Virus record (IMG/VR): IMGVR_UViG_3300025652_000532
Location: 1-24,334 of that record
Origin: a virus
Direction: 5' to 3' (one strand)
DNA: 24,334 nt
Shown here: positions 14,101 through 21,000 of the stretch, piece after piece
How positions within the stretch are numbered: the first letter of the stretch is position 1
Layout of the letters: each line of letters starts with the position of its first letter
Position numbers and translations under genes: made by a program
Notes under the pieces: generated by a model
Database searches by the model: none
What the model saw: only the letters and a program-made list of their open reading frames with translations
What the model was told of the DNA's origin: nothing

Positions 14101-15608
14101 GATAAACCTTCTATAGCAGTTTGCTTTGAAAATCCTTTAACAAATTTATCTGCTATCTCTGCTGGCTTCATCTTACCTAAACCAGCTATTTTTCTACCAG
14201 CGTTTATACCATCTAATGTGAATTTCTCAAAAAACATCTCAGCCCCTCCAGTAAGAGCAACATTAGCTAATAACATTCCTTCGGATATATCTATCTCACC
14301 CTTAAGCCTTTGTTCTCTAAGTTCAATATCTTTAAGACCCCCTGCTGATATACCTGCAAAACCAAGTGTAGCACCCTCAGCCAATCCTAATGGGGCAGAA
14401 GCGTACATACCTAGTATCAATGGTGCTGACTCAGCTAAGGCATTACCAGCCTGGAACATAGCGTTACCATAATTACCCTCAAGTAAAGATTCACTCATTG
14501 AGCTTTGTTCGTATAATCTAGTTTTATCACGCTGACTGTTAGCGTACTTATGAACCTTATTTGCTAAGAATCCACCCTGTAACTTAAACATAGTTTGTTG
14601 GTAAGGACTTGCTTGTGCACCTACTCCCTCAAGTAATTCTAAAGGACCAGCAACAAGCATATCTAAACCACCAGCGTAGAACGACTGAGCTATATCACCC
14701 CATTGTCCTCCAGATTCCATCTGTCTATTTAAAAGGGAATTAAGATTTTTTAAAACCTTATTATCCTGAGTGTCAAGTACTTCCATAGACGCTTCACCAG
14801 ATTGTAGTTGGTCTATAAACTCTTGATCGTAAGCCTTTGCTTCAAAATCCTTAATACTAACTTCTTCTCCGTTAATCTTTAGGTTTTTGATAGGTATATA
14901 ACCTAAGTCTATACCTTCAGCTTGAAATTGAGCAAGTCTTTCTTGTGGAGGGTAGTTTGATTTTATCTGCTCTACCTTAGCTTGATTGTATTGTTTTTCA
15001 GCTTCAAAGATTTTGTCGCTGTTTTGTGAAAAGTAATTGTTTACAGAGTCTTCTTCTGTAACTAACATGTCCTCTATCTCTTCAGGACTTGTCATGTTTT
15101 TATATATTTTCTCAAGAAAGCCTAGATCTTCATCAGCATCTTCTTTCTTTCTATCAGATTCTTCTAATGCTTTTCTTTTGTTATCAAAGTCAAGCTTTTC
15201 ATCTAGGTCTAAACCGTTAGCGTCAAAGAATGGTCGTAACTCCTCTTGCTTTCTTAAGCTTTTTTGTTCATCTTCAGGAAGGTCTTTAAACCCAGAAAAT
15301 CTCTCCTCTAGACTAGACTGAACGTCTTGTTCCAAAGAAGGCTGAGAAGCCTCCAATTGTAATGCAGTATCCTCTGAATCCTTCTGAGGTAATGTACTTG
15401 GAGATATTGAAACGTCTTTTTTTTTTAACCCAAGTAACTCTTTATAATCATCTTCAGAACCATTATATCCAGAACCTTTAAACAAACCGTAAGAGTCTGC
15501 AAAAGCTTCAGCGTTATCAGATAATAAAGTATAAAATTCATCTTGTGTGCCATTATAGCCTGTATTAGTAAACAGACCATAAGCGTCTTTTAATGCTTCT
15601 TCGTTCAT
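5130..15608 (-). CDS. giant mosaic virion polyprotein (3492 aa) with metallopeptidase and large-polyvalent-protein modules
   Basis: Probably the largest internal virion (ejected) protein. Layout: two 30-residue repeats (9-59); a charged helical region; hydrophobic segments near 390-425 (APLILGMYASAPLGLAEG); a polar, possibly disordered 640-1000; a zinc peptidase site H1188-E-x-x-H1192 with E1251/E1252 as likely third ligand (EEAFAEMM). From about 1343 onward come phage large-polyvalent-protein modules: HSPD...GGIYY...FWAS (about 1390-1425); a VLEIDG...ESYGTAI module (about 1640-1690); RHSYFYD at 1914; ParB-like VIDGYNRIHDA around D2046; YREFLIRD...EIQSDW (2285-2290). An LPD38-like C-terminus has NPGTHVKN (2968), YPNYNEIP, SPLVGSFVAFQAESFRN and a membrane-like helix near 3190-3217. 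RFQ motifs (1340, 1963, 2073, 2595) and an RMQ (1715) mark the later boundaries. The ATG overlaps the previous stop (TAATG). No RNA polymerase signature was seen, unlike N4 vRNAP of similar length. Confidence 0.85.
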   Translation of the reverse strand: MNEEALKDAYGLFTNTGYNGTQDEFYTLLSDNAEAFADSYGLFKGSGYNGSEDDYKELLGLKKKDVSISPSTLPQKDSEDTALQLEASQPSLEQDVQSSLEERFSGFKDLPEDEQKSLRKQEELRPFFDANGLDLDEKLDFDNKRKALEESDRKKEDADEDLGFLEKIYKNMTSPEEIEDMLVTEEDSVNNYFSQNSDKIFEAEKQYNQAKVEQIKSNYPPQERLAQFQAEGIDLGYIPIKNLKINGEEVSIKDFEAKAYDQEFIDQLQSGEASMEVLDTQDNKVLKNLNSLLNRQMESGGQWGDIAQSFYAGGLDMLVAGPLELLEGVGAQASPYQQTMFKLQGGFLANKVHKYANSQRDKTRLYEQSSMSESLLEGNYGNAMFQAGNALAESAPLILGMYASAPLGLAEGATLGFAGISAGGLKDIELREQRLKGEIDISEGMLLANVALTGGAEMFFEKFTLDGINAGRKIAGLGKMKPAEIADKFVKGFSKQTAIEGLSEGATELSNAMTDLFTGSAEYKGIEEIAVRISDATIIGGLMGGGMHTAPYLYQSLKKFEILDKNISTVFTMEDGSVKEMSRAEALKFAKDPEVAAQIRRGTINMEASMNDVARQQLEEIIYGYYAPDAVESRARMFDKEKAVQQVLNKVEASEEVSTEDLNALSEAMAEMEVEGKESKYNISSSTKSTRARAASILKDKGVEIVNATQTQDLSKSNVTETVNVSKIETQEQYDSVKEQVKNKNKKPKVVVSESQQSITVNGESVQSSEVVQGSFKNLNEAKNAMKDFEAADKASKEEVVEQEFTSDELANDQDTVYSETYETTDDDGNKVLVTISTAKDGRRKVQVETFDENGESVGKFDFEKYGKNNTTPNERIADVFGLVEEGDATLKLVETKEGFEANYSEKQIENRKKKRRAERPKSNTDSGLFPINNKLFLQTKKEGLDDIPKEVIDGNDYHVLTSEKEGLTQEERNSRMEKLKSMLDAADATYYTVQGVYNGVAEESLVVTGIDNAKALDLGRQFGQESIFSAKDGLMFSNGSVVPLKSGKPLKGTDARKMDALTIMSVGGRKMSLHTGLDWSNTSHGKNFNSENLHKLDEKNANYDSELFEGVTEDRKRALGFALKFLNSIGGLNVTVIRNSEAMKGQMESLGIDEKIVESGKRSSFFRGSDKTIYVNLETVQGNTLFHEIIHPMVDFIKKTDPTLYKRIEAEVAEGKVKRRTTKGGRKIKGSYLEWAETNYADLSREGQIEEAFAEMMGDAAYGHFKNKDSRLNRLREVIKAILTKLGVTSFPENVEAIDLNTMSLSDIKTNLAEALVDGRKVTVGGVEFEVGETDAESRFQLDAVDRRTQIQYTYDVNSKVFAEMEADGRITSGKTIQDFKGKTMMIHSPDATFSGSVIDSDGTILVEGKGGIYYTMKFNEDGYFWASTDNAANGMVKQLNSMLEANGGKIYMALTTARESKLLSNTAMSRGMVNLFTSKNFISKIGLNKSEVYKALIKASNEVGPKEFGLKLGIDSYRASSKFEEDILEKVWDKLDNKKSSFNDRKLFTDKFLTYVKASIESGTSKVNFVNFIKTTMGDDSLVGFNKQGEASIGSMKKALVNVLTEPELRGEEVTNKVYAVLEIDGPVKAVKDNRYESYGTAIASEGGSKAKIHRLDNREFWYEVAEDPKTNEVIGDAKRVSGSGKTTLTRNQIFPPTAGISTTPLKISEKIRMQVPQVEEVQWQESKIGRGDLAITNRREEVREAAQAYFDGEINQQEYLDIVQENSPIKPITQFIDPASLEDIETAVGSKIEGRLDVPIEEGTKVGLRLDIPAYTNKNIWAITVHEDGRGKAMSYTNVARIDNVEFISSPKVALGIARGKLSKSTIARMLGNWSPIEGADAKARGENAKQIVVDVMNDPSWSQVGMNPFRHSYFYDRLDGMPVVGAEQVVQIGGLVYAKNAEKTTPFDERFEDKRTGLRFQIPGDEVAMEADEMGTDQGGFSDFTLDQIASENYQERTLMIKDILENDEVLKEYIETSTGIREYDEESIMPPIIGSDNKVIDGYNRIHDAYLKGEESINVYQGISPDIRFQAPTYEMEYTPNALVSLNMIDIDKANPTEWISRLSKGVKGTSKDIATMGLEDILKAYQKESKVKSIPKEVVAQLIATNMADIETKILSKDPVINYDDYNIGYDGDTYGITTPEGLLLNSDVEVTTEVEELSDNERKNIIEEALDGLLPVSRYSKVTLPGGENYREFLIRDKSSEDIFTAPHYDELGENLIASVRADDRVGPNGEKILFVQEIQSDWVQGTNKGNFKTKYEVEELESKLKALRLENRDSLLENVKPEDREYIIKELSKMYPDGQGAPLLNKFKEEVERLSNQLKYLKPYLPWNQTDLWVGLAIRKVINQASKEGYDQIAFVNGEQSDIVQGHTGGNKGRTSEFYNKIVPKNINNELKRLVKGMKYGVENIIDISNDLALKSDEFLESRNYIETIGDVDVHTFNFNPLRAYKPKLNVSSREDGNTYITTEFTDPNTGELFEKTYNKFEQYKDSYDSIEKVKDMPMGYFYNLASASLFKSINDKFPSPKKEYPNAVINLTSELKAATDKVGPLRFQAPQEEGESNVYTDGLVSIGWDISKAMQDLNYMSGTYLTGFVDQKAFDSKDKQRYDIKLTTLLAKPFGTHSDKEVKEIMVRSRGALNSAIIEANEVGKRLKKLNEKYNYTEKELNDLLHDHNKIKALEDSEIKNVLIEMRMGIDALSKTLIAEDLIAGQTMFTVDSNLGLYVTQAYKNFEVKGWEQTDNLIIQKTKDFLYREAKKDNPKATEKRLTEIVDVNYRKLNSDKNFAYNIKNGGSLDGLSRLTSIFKQRKEIPQEIKDFWGEIDDPIFNYNNTVKKVAQTITAERMYKDILDIGNGKFISDTQTPDTFNKLVGAKWGSLEGKFVDNEMFAVMNQMSPEKGEGLFNWVYDSYMQLVLLNKKTKTVWNPGTHVKNIVGNTAFATMNGHINMDVGTMYEDAKASIKATMGSSNAELDVIRKNLIEKGVLSSSASLEEIRNISKDLGESDYDMSKYLDEKRGKIGKLMAKTVRSVGKPLKYLDDKATRAYQAEDDVWKFYGFLSEKARYIEAGISEKEADDMAARNIINLYPNYNEIPRIIRVIGRSPLVGSFVAFQAESFRNAKNAVKLGFEEIGSSNPDIRKIGSKRIAGTIATMTLLEGLQLYTMQLISQSLGFAGGDEEESEERRIRTMVAEWDRDGSLAYVDSGVLESKTNENQMENDKYFDYINFSSISGVGHIRDILRLTFTDIDTEVGEESAYSIIKKMYEPFLGEEMTLAVFLEAYENKGNKIYERTDDGATATLKMIEYVGKKVAMPGLGRNVQRIMESFEQDSERVPTYETLALFGLRISRSNVNKTMSINARNTYNDMRSRSSDKIIRDKTLLINEMKNNPDLDNDLNIIADLMAGARLNKVAGSDTKAILKGMGVSDVVIDLAYNRMLKNYKQDVLSVDAK
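15432..15584 (-). repeat. two tandem 30-residue repeats at the N-terminus of the giant protein
   Basis: Residues 9-29 (AYGLFTNTGYNGTQDEFYTLL) with one extra leading A are matched by 39-59 (SYGLFKGSGYNGSEDDYKELL), a period of exactly 30 residues or 90 bases. The shared pattern is [AS]YGLFxxxGYNGxxDxxxxLL. The DNA copies differ at many third positions, so selection seems to act on the protein. The motif also occurs at the N-terminus of other giant proteins of Bacteroidota phages that I recall; its role is unknown, perhaps a docking or packaging tag. Confidence 0.75.
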
Positions 15609-17068
15609 TATGTCGGTTTGTTATAGTTTGATCCTACTCCTTGAGTTGATGTTGTTACTTCACCCTCAGCTATCTTAAATAAATCTAAAGATGTACCACC
15701 TGCAGTCTTAATCCTCTTCTTAACTGAGGAAGATAAACTAGCTAAAGGTATTAAATACATTTGTCCTGAAAACTCTACAGCAGCAACAGGCTGATTAGAT
15801 TCTGTAATACCTGTGTATATGATATTACCCTGAGCATCCATTCCTGTATTATCACTGTTCCAAACTTGTAGAGCAGTATTAAACTCTTCAAGTCTAGCTG
15901 CTCCCTGTCCTTCTATTAAAGCTTCAGGGCTCAAAGATACAGTTATATTTTCATTTGTAAGGTCATCATATTGACTAGGTGAGAATTTTATATTTACCTC
16001 ACCAAATGATTTAGTTTTTTCAGCATCTCCTAGTAAAATCTTAGAAGCGTCAGGACTTAATCCTGTATCTTTATCATCACCTTTACTAACAACAGACCCT
16101 CTAACACCAGGATAATCTTTTCTAGCACTAGATTCCATTTTACCTTTAAGGTATTGTATATAATTATTAGCTAATTCAGGTTCGTAAGTATCAGACCCAG
16201 GAACTAACTTGTCCGTAAACGTTGTGTCTCCAGGTTCTAAGCCAATACCTTCAGTCTCCATAGCAAAAGCTTCTGGTCCACTTAAATTACCTACATTATC
16301 AACAGTGAATAAACCTTCTTGACCTAAGTACATTTTTTTGTAAGCAGGGTCATCCCAATTACCATTCTTGTCTGGAGTTAATTTACCTACTATCTTTTTA
16401 CCAACTCTATCAAACTGAGCTTTAGATACGTATTTAACTTCATATCCATTCTTTTCCTCTTTATATTCTCTGTTTGAAGCTTCTGTAGAGTATAATGCAT
16501 TAGCAGGATTTTCAAACTTAGTCTCGTTTATAGCACCTTGACTTATAGGAAACTGTTCTAAAGCATCTGAAGGGTTTACACCTTGATCAACAGCATCTAA
16601 AAATGACTGATAATTATCCTCAAAAGTATAACCACCTTCTTCATTAGTCCCTAAAGAATCTCTATTATTTCCTCTAGCTAGTTCTCTGTTAGAAGATACT
16701 TCTTTCCAAACCTCATCAAAAACAACTTTTTCTGTTTTCAATCCACTTTCACTATCATATCTTTGATTTATAGCTTCAGAATCTTGATTAATTATACCCT
16801 CAGACAAACCTGCTAGGTTTTTCTGATAATTCAAAACATCATTCTGAAATATCCTACCCATCTCAGGACCCATACTTGAGGAGTCAAACGACAAAGGACT
16901 AGGTTGATTTTTCTTCCTAGCCTCTTTTCTTCTATCTGCAGCAGCTTGCTTTTGAAGCTCTAACTGCTCTCTTCTCATTTCTAACTGTTGTCTTACAGCT
17001 TCCTCTTGTAAAAGATTACGATTGTTCTTAAGAACTGTACCTGTAAAAAATAAACCTTCTTGAGCCAT
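15608..17068 (-). CDS. putative internal virion protein (486 aa)
   Basis: A mostly soluble, acidic protein. Residues 20-55 form a long charged helix with heptad-like spacing (EEAVRQQLEMRREQLELQKQAAADRR), a probable coiled coil. The rest is polar with several aromatic turns and strand-rich C-terminal sequence (VAAVEFSGQMYLIPLASL). No enzymatic motif is visible and I do not recognise a named family. It lies between the 300-residue and 3492-residue genes, three bases after the first, and its stop overlaps the giant gene's ATG by one base, so the three are probably made in fixed ratio. By position it corresponds to T7 gp15, the middle internal core/ejection protein; this is inference from order and size, not from sequence similarity. 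It could also be a scaffold or a tail-associated protein. Confidence 0.65.
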   Translation of the reverse strand: MAQEGLFFTGTVLKNNRNLLQEEAVRQQLEMRREQLELQKQAAADRRKEARKKNQPSPLSFDSSSMGPEMGRIFQNDVLNYQKNLAGLSEGIINQDSEAINQRYDSESGLKTEKVVFDEVWKEVSSNRELARGNNRDSLGTNEEGGYTFEDNYQSFLDAVDQGVNPSDALEQFPISQGAINETKFENPANALYSTEASNREYKEEKNGYEVKYVSKAQFDRVGKKIVGKLTPDKNGNWDDPAYKKMYLGQEGLFTVDNVGNLSGPEAFAMETEGIGLEPGDTTFTDKLVPGSDTYEPELANNYIQYLKGKMESSARKDYPGVRGSVVSKGDDKDTGLSPDASKILLGDAEKTKSFGEVNIKFSPSQYDDLTNENITVSLSPEALIEGQGAARLEEFNTALQVWNSDNTGMDAQGNIIYTGITESNQPVAAVEFSGQMYLIPLASLSSSVKKRIKTAGGTSLDLFKIAEGEVTTSTQGVGSNYNKPT

Positions 17069-17071
17069 GTC

Positions 17072-17974
17072 TTAGTATTTAGATTTCATGTAAGCACCCA
17101 TACGAGCTTTAACCTTCTCTAGGTAACCACCATGTTTCATCATTGGGGCAGGTTCTTCTTTAGGGGCTTCTTCCTCTTCAGCTTCTATAACATTCTTATC
17201 ATACTTAGCTACAAGATCCTCCATTAATTTAAACGCAGCATCCTTGTCTCCTTCGCTTAACGCAGCCCTTACAGCCTCAACGTCATCAGGAGGTAGTATA
17301 AGTTCTCCACCTGTAGCCTCACCAATCTTCTCACCGTCTTGAACCATATCAATAGGGTTGTCTTTATGACTAAACTCTCCAGGAGTTACTCCACCTTCTT
17401 CAGCATCTATTACTGCACCTTCTTTTGCCATAGCACCTACACCACTAGCAATATCTTCAACACCACCAAAGATGTTTTGTTCTGCAGCAGCTTTCTGACC
17501 TACAATCCCTGAAAGCTCTTGCCCTGCAACATTTATATCTTGCTGCTTAACTCTATTCTGCTCTCTAGCTAGGTTTTCCATAGCTCTAGTCTTAGCTTGT
17601 TGTTGCATACCCATAAGGTCTGTTCGTTGCTTTGCAGCAGAAGATTCTAAGGCTTGCACCCCAGCTAAAACGTTTCTAGGATCTTTAGATAAAGCACCCA
17701 TTGCAGAAGCTCTATCAGCAGCTTGCTGACCTTGCATCTGTTCTATATAGTTTTGATCTATAGGTTGGTCTGCAGTCTTAATAGTTGCAGCACTAACCTC
17801 ATCTTTTAATCTAGATTTATCAAAATCTGCTTCAGCTTTCTTAGCTTTACCAGCTTGTATACCACCGTATATAGCTTTAATGCCACCTATAGCTGCAGTA
17901 GCAGCACCGACAAAAGCCTTAGGAGCGTTCTTGTTTTTTTTATATGATACTTTAGCTTTTATCTTTCGTGCCAT
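17072..17974 (-). CDS. putative internal virion / DNA-ejection protein (300 aa)
   Basis: A 300-residue protein with a basic start (MARKIKAKVSYKKNKN). An Ala/Gly-rich amphipathic segment follows (GAATAAIGGIKAIYGGIQAG, about 23-42) that could insert into or contact membranes. Next come a long helical middle rich in Q, A and K, and a conserved-looking segment GVTPGEFSHKDNPIDMVQDG...GEATGGELILPP (195-229). I recall that segment from virion proteins of Bacteroidota phages (pattern GExxHxxNPIDxxxxGxxxGExTGGE). The end is acidic, then basic (KHGGYLEKVKARMGAYMKSKY). It starts the 300-486-3492 trio and so resembles T7 gp14 in position, size and amphipathic character. An exact TATATTTG sits 16 bases upstream of the start. 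Function is inferred; a head-to-tail or tail-tip role remains possible. Confidence 0.7.
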   Translation of the reverse strand: MARKIKAKVSYKKNKNAPKAFVGAATAAIGGIKAIYGGIQAGKAKKAEADFDKSRLKDEVSAATIKTADQPIDQNYIEQMQGQQAADRASAMGALSKDPRNVLAGVQALESSAAKQRTDLMGMQQQAKTRAMENLAREQNRVKQQDINVAGQELSGIVGQKAAAEQNIFGGVEDIASGVGAMAKEGAVIDAEEGGVTPGEFSHKDNPIDMVQDGEKIGEATGGELILPPDDVEAVRAALSEGDKDAAFKLMEDLVAKYDKNVIEAEEEEAPKEEPAPMMKHGGYLEKVKARMGAYMKSKY

Positions 17975-17989
17975 GTTATTAAATTTTTA

Positions 17990-17997
17990 CAAATATA
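17990..17997 (-). promoter_or_regulatory. possible Bacteroidota -7 promoter element
   Basis: On the minus strand TATATTTG matches the Bacteroidota -7 consensus TAnnTTTG. It lies in the only non-overlapping gap of the virion cluster (38 bases between the giant tail gene and the 300-residue gene) and would give a leader of about ten bases. No matching TTG/TTTG -33 element is seen 17-23 bases upstream, and the region is A/T-rich, so a chance match is possible. Confidence 0.25.
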
Positions 17998-18012
17998 CTA
18001 ATTATTTTATTA

Positions 18013-21000
18013 TTATCTATTGCTAAGTTCACTCTTGTCTACATCTGCATTTGCAGCATACAAGTTAAACTTACTCTTTGATTGATTTAAGTTAGTCGCA
18101 AGTATAGCTCTCATGTAACTACCCTTCATTCTCTCTCCTTCTATATTACCACTCTTAACAACAAATAAAAACCCATTGGTTAAATCAATGTTGTTATACT
18201 CAGGGCTAGATAAGAAATCAATTTTTGTTGGGCTAGAAGAGAATATATATCCTAAGAACGTAGTTTTATTATCGCTACTATTCTTGTAATAAAGTTTATA
18301 GTTGGTTGAAATAACTTTAACTAAACCTGTTGTTTGTTGAGGGAAGCTTGATGTAAATACAGTCCCAACAACATTACTCTCTGCAGATAGATTAGAAGAT
18401 GATAAAGATACATCAAAGCTATTATTATCACCTAGTTCTTGTATAGCATACTCAGCACCAGAAACCATATCAACAGGAGATATAGGTTTGTTAAAGTCAA
18501 CAACATTAAAGTTATCCCCAATTAATGTAACGTATGGAGACTTATCGTTTGTAATTACCTCTGAAGCAGAACCAACACCTTGTATATCAGATCCATCTCC
18601 AAAATCAACATTATCATTTAAGGAGTCAATTCCAGATCCAGCAAAAGGTATTTCAGAATATTGGATACCTTCTTTAGACTTATAGTCTATAACTAACATG
18701 TAACTATTATTTAGTTCAAGATTTACAGGTTCATTAACTTTTATTAAACTATTAGAAATAACTTTCTTTACTATGAAATCTTTTTTAAGATAAGATCCAT
18801 TCTTATCCGTACCAAATACTCTAATTAAATCACCAGGAGATACGTCTTCATAGAAGTTAGTATTATTTCCTATTATCTCGTTAGAGTCATCGCTATCATT
18901 ACTGATAGTACCTTTAACTTTCTTAAACGCAATACTTGTAGTAATTACATCACTGTAGTTACCATAGTACTGACCCATATTGGTAAACAAACCTGTAATA
19001 AATTTAGTATCACTTTCAATACCTATAGCATTATAAGTCTTAACACTAGAAGGTTCTGCGTTAAATACAAAGTCTATATAAGATAAGTTTTGATTTCCAT
19101 AAAATTTATTAAAGTTACTGTAACCTCTAGAGTAAACATCAGAGTTGTTGTGTCTATAAATCCTACCCTGATTAAAACTCACAAACTGTTTGTTAATCTT
19201 AGAGTAGAACTCAGGCACAAACGAGTAGAACGAAGTCCACCTGTTAGTTCCTTCACTAAAAGCTAAAGTAACAGCATCAAATATAGTATCGTCAACACTA
19301 ACATTAGCTGTAGAGGTTACATTATCCCAACTACTTATACTACTACCCCAACCACTAGCTTGATTAGGATTAGCAGTGCTATTGCTTCTTCCATCTGAGA
19401 TAGAAGGTATAGTTATAACATACTCGTCATACTTAGGATCGTAACCACCTAGAAGTAAATAAGGTGTAGACTCTTTATCTGAATTGTAATCAGAAGAGGT
19501 TATCTCATCAGGGTTGTATTTAATATACATCTCACCAATATCTCTAAAGTAATCCTTCATCCCATAATCTGATACAACTGTTAGTCCATCTGTAGACAAT
19601 CTAAGTATAGCACCTCTTTTTATGTCAGCAAAGTAAAACTTCTGACCATGCTTAACAATAGATTCAGGGTTTAAACCACAACCAAACTGACCAGAGTAAA
19701 GCTTAGCGTAGTTTCCTATAACGTCATTAGATAAAGAAACTAACCCCTCACCTGAAGCAGTGTTTAGTATATCCTGTTTAACAAGGACTCTACCTACCTT
19801 ACTCTCGTGGAATATGATTAGGTCGTTATCTTTATTTTTTAAAGACTGTATAGAACCAAAGTCCTTATTGTAGTCAAAGTATGGTGTGTTAGCTAAATTA
19901 AAACTAGATAAACCATTTATAGCACCAGTACTAACATAGGTTTCTGAGTAGTATACAGATGCGTTAAGTCTTCTCTCAGCAGCATTAGTGTTTATAACAT
20001 TTATTCTACCTCTATCGTAATGATTTGTATGGTGGAAGTCATTTAGGAAGTAATCTTCACATGCAAAACTCTCAAACGTACTACCATTTATTATGGTAAA
20101 CATCGTTCTAGCCTTCATGTAAACATCACCAGAGTTCAATGTTACTACAGCAGGTTGTAAACAAACCTCTGTATTTACATCTTTATCTGTAAAGAATATA
20201 GTGCCTTGAGCAGTGTCACCATCGTGATACCTTGAGCCCTCTCCAGCATTTCCTATTTGATACCTATCACCAATCTCATAATATACTAAATTCTCAGGAC
20301 TCTGAGTTTTTCTAGGTCTATATATCTCTGCTATCAATAAGTCATACCCACTACCATTTAAAGAGAACCCAGAGTGATTTAGACTTACTTCTCCACCACC
20401 ATCTAGTGCGACTGCATCACTACCAGGATTAGGTATGGTTATATAGAATCCACCTTCACCAGCCCCTGTAGCAATAGGTTGAGTATCTTCACCTGCAGGT
20501 GTATCAGATTGGTAAACATCAAACCCTGTAATTTCAAAGTCTAAGTACGTAGTAAATCGTTTTCTTTCGTTACCTATCTTACAACTAACAAATCTAATCC
20601 TATCACCATCTGCAATATCAAAATCAACTAATGATGATGTAGATTCTGTATAGCTAGATTTGTGACTCTTTAATGATTGAAGACTCAAGTACATCTGAGT
20701 ATCTCCACCTCCTGAGCCAGGTATTACGTGTGGTATAGTTACTTGCATAAACTCATCTACAGAGGTATTACCTGCGTAAACAAACTGATAGCTTGTAGCC
20801 CAAATTGGTGGTCTATTGTATACTTCAAATTTAACCTCTGAAGATTGACCTAATTCAGGTCCACCCTCTGTAGGAAACTTATTATAAACTCTAGTACCAT
20901 TTAACTCTTCAAGAACAAATTCATCATCAAACTTATCTTGAAGTTTTACTCTTTTCCCAAAATCAGGAGCTGTATTTACAAAAGAACACCTGTTAGTCTC

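Noticed and set aside
13909-14472. Plus-strand open frame of 187 codons inside the giant gene (also 15037-15321, 12094-12300, 20938-21201)
   Set aside because: These are antisense shadows of strongly coding minus-strand genes, with serine/proline/leucine-rich composition typical of reverse-strand reading and no recognisable motif.
5130-15608. The 3492-residue protein as an N4-type virion RNA polymerase
   Set aside because: The length is close to N4 vRNAP, but I found no single-subunit polymerase motifs or double-psi-barrel DxDxD signature. The recognisable modules are peptidase, ParB-like and large-polyvalent-protein types.
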